From NCBI RefSeq assembly GCF_027980145.1, contig NZ_JAMZNK010000012.1, forward strand, positions 62,001-126,000: a stretch of 64,000 nucleotides of DNA. Direction: 5' to 3'. The notes below the pieces were generated by a model that was not told the origin of the DNA, did not search any database, and was given only the letters and a program-made list of their open reading frames with translations. Below are positions 63,291 to 64,000 of the stretch, in pieces. Position 1 is the stretch's first letter; each line of letters starts with the position of its first letter. This stretch comes from Flavobacterium azizsancarii (GTDB taxonomy: Bacteria; Bacteroidota; Bacteroidia; Flavobacteriales; Flavobacteriaceae). The translations under genes were made by a program, and so were the position numbers.

Positions 63291-64000
63291 ATGAAAGCAG
63301 CAGTTATACACGGACCGGGTTCCGTAAAATACGATACGGTCGATGACCCGAAATTACAGGCCAATGACGATATTATTCTTAAAGTAACTTCTACAGCAAT
63401 CTGCGGATCAGATTTGCACATTTATTCAGGTGGTTTGCCACAGCCGAGGCCTATGGTTCTGGGACACGAATTTATGGGAATAGTCGAAGAAACGGGATCA
63501 GCAGTTACACATCTTAAAAGAGGCGATCGCGTTGTTGTACCATTTCCTATTGCCTGCGGAAATTGTTTTTTTTGTAACCACGATGTTCCCGGAAATTGTG
63601 AGCACAGTAATCCGGAACATTACGGACCGGAAGGAGGAATCCTGACTGAAAAAGGCGGAGCACTTTTTGGCTACACAGATCTTTACGGCGGTTATGATGG
63701 CGGACAAGCACAATATGTTCGGGTTCCTTATGCCAATTACGGACCAAGAGTTGTTCCAGACAGTCTGACAGATGAACAATTATTATTTCTAACGGATATT
63801 TTTCCAACCGGATATACAGGAGTAGATTGGGGAGAAGTAAAAGGAGGAGAAACCGTTGCCATATTTGGTTCTGGACCTGTGGGACTTATGGCTGCAAAAA
63901 GTGCCTGGCTTCGCGGAGCTGCTCAGGTCATTGTTGTCGATACACTTCAATACCGACTGGATAAGGCAAAAGCCACAACAGGATGTACTACTATTTTATG
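63291..64000 (+). CDS. zinc-dependent alcohol dehydrogenase, partial
   Basis: The first 236 codons of a medium-chain dehydrogenase; the stop is beyond the window. Catalytic zinc ligands are Cys38 (AICGSDLH) and His59-Glu60 (LGHEF). The four-Cys structural zinc loop is in ACGNCFFCNHDVPGNC. NAD binding is shown by AIFGSGPVGLMAAKSAWLRG. The long insert after the structural loop (PEGGILTEKGGALFGYTDLY) is typical of the formaldehyde-dehydrogenase-like/threonine-dehydrogenase branch. The start is ATG 63291, divergent from the Rieske oxidoreductase. Confidence 0.92.
   Translation, partial: MKAAVIHGPGSVKYDTVDDPKLQANDDIILKVTSTAICGSDLHIYSGGLPQPRPMVLGHEFMGIVEETGSAVTHLKRGDRVVVPFPIACGNCFFCNHDVPGNCEHSNPEHYGPEGGILTEKGGALFGYTDLYGGYDGGQAQYVRVPYANYGPRVVPDSLTDEQLLFLTDIFPTGYTGVDWGEVKGGETVAIFGSGPVGLMAAKSAWLRGAAQVIVVDTLQYRLDKAKATTGCTTIL

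Overview
The window is chromosomal DNA of a member of the Bacteroidota, almost certainly a Flavobacterium or close relative. The evidence is the low G+C, AT-rich spacers, a SusC/SusD pair with a hybrid two-component sensor, many short lipoproteins, promoters of the TTG-N17-23-TAnnTTTG type, no Shine-Dalgarno leaders, and many AraC-family regulators. There are no rRNA genes, CRISPR arrays, prophages or intact insertion sequences. The unusual content is regulatory sites, dispersed small repeats, decayed genes and a stress-type gene cluster.

Layout. 0-5.4 kb: the end of moeA, then mobA and a siroheme-type cobA, with a DUF4202 gene a little further on; this looks like the edge of a nitrate-assimilation locus. 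A histone-H1-like lysine-rich protein, a methyltransferase and a LuxR-type response regulator lie between. 5.6-15.6 kb: housekeeping and accessory genes (META lipoprotein, DUF2130 protein, LysR regulator, methyltransferase, mdaB-ygiN quinone pair, aldo/keto reductase with a divergent AraC regulator, NlpC/P60 peptidase, thiolase). 15.8-16.7 kb: a tRNA cluster (Ser-GCT, Pro-TGG, two Arg-TCT), a small GIY-YIG gene and two decayed tRNA-like sequences.

16.7-36.4 kb: a flavin monooxygenase, an AraC regulator and a 1316-residue hybrid sensor/regulator read leftward. Divergent from them is a polysaccharide utilization locus: susC, susD, a clan GH-A hydrolase, a GH43-like propeller enzyme, a GH2 enzyme, a GH43 enzyme, aldose 1-epimerase and another GH43. 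The enzyme set points to an arabinose-containing plant glycan; that substrate is inferred. 36.5-41.6 kb: a classical two-component pair divergent from an outer-membrane TonB-type receptor, with arrays of TTAACC at 11-bp spacing in the shared promoter region.

41.9-47.6 kb: hydrolases, lipoproteins and an iron-type alcohol dehydrogenase with an AraC regulator. 47.8-64 kb: a stress-like cluster. It holds a CheB-CheR-PAS-histidine kinase fusion, a single-domain response regulator, a free-standing CheB with a zinc-ribbon tail, small charged disordered proteins (one frameshifted), a Rho-N-like protein, an SRPBCC membrane protein, a Tat-exported short-chain dehydrogenase, an MscS channel, a DUF202 protein, a STAS-like protein, a FAD/Rieske oxidoreductase and the start of a zinc alcohol dehydrogenase.

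Spacers in the first 36 kb are packed with at least eight families of small, mostly palindromic repeats; the right half has few. Two copies of one family look like the structured Flavo-1 RNA motif, and another is a 98-bp MITE-like element present twice at equal length.
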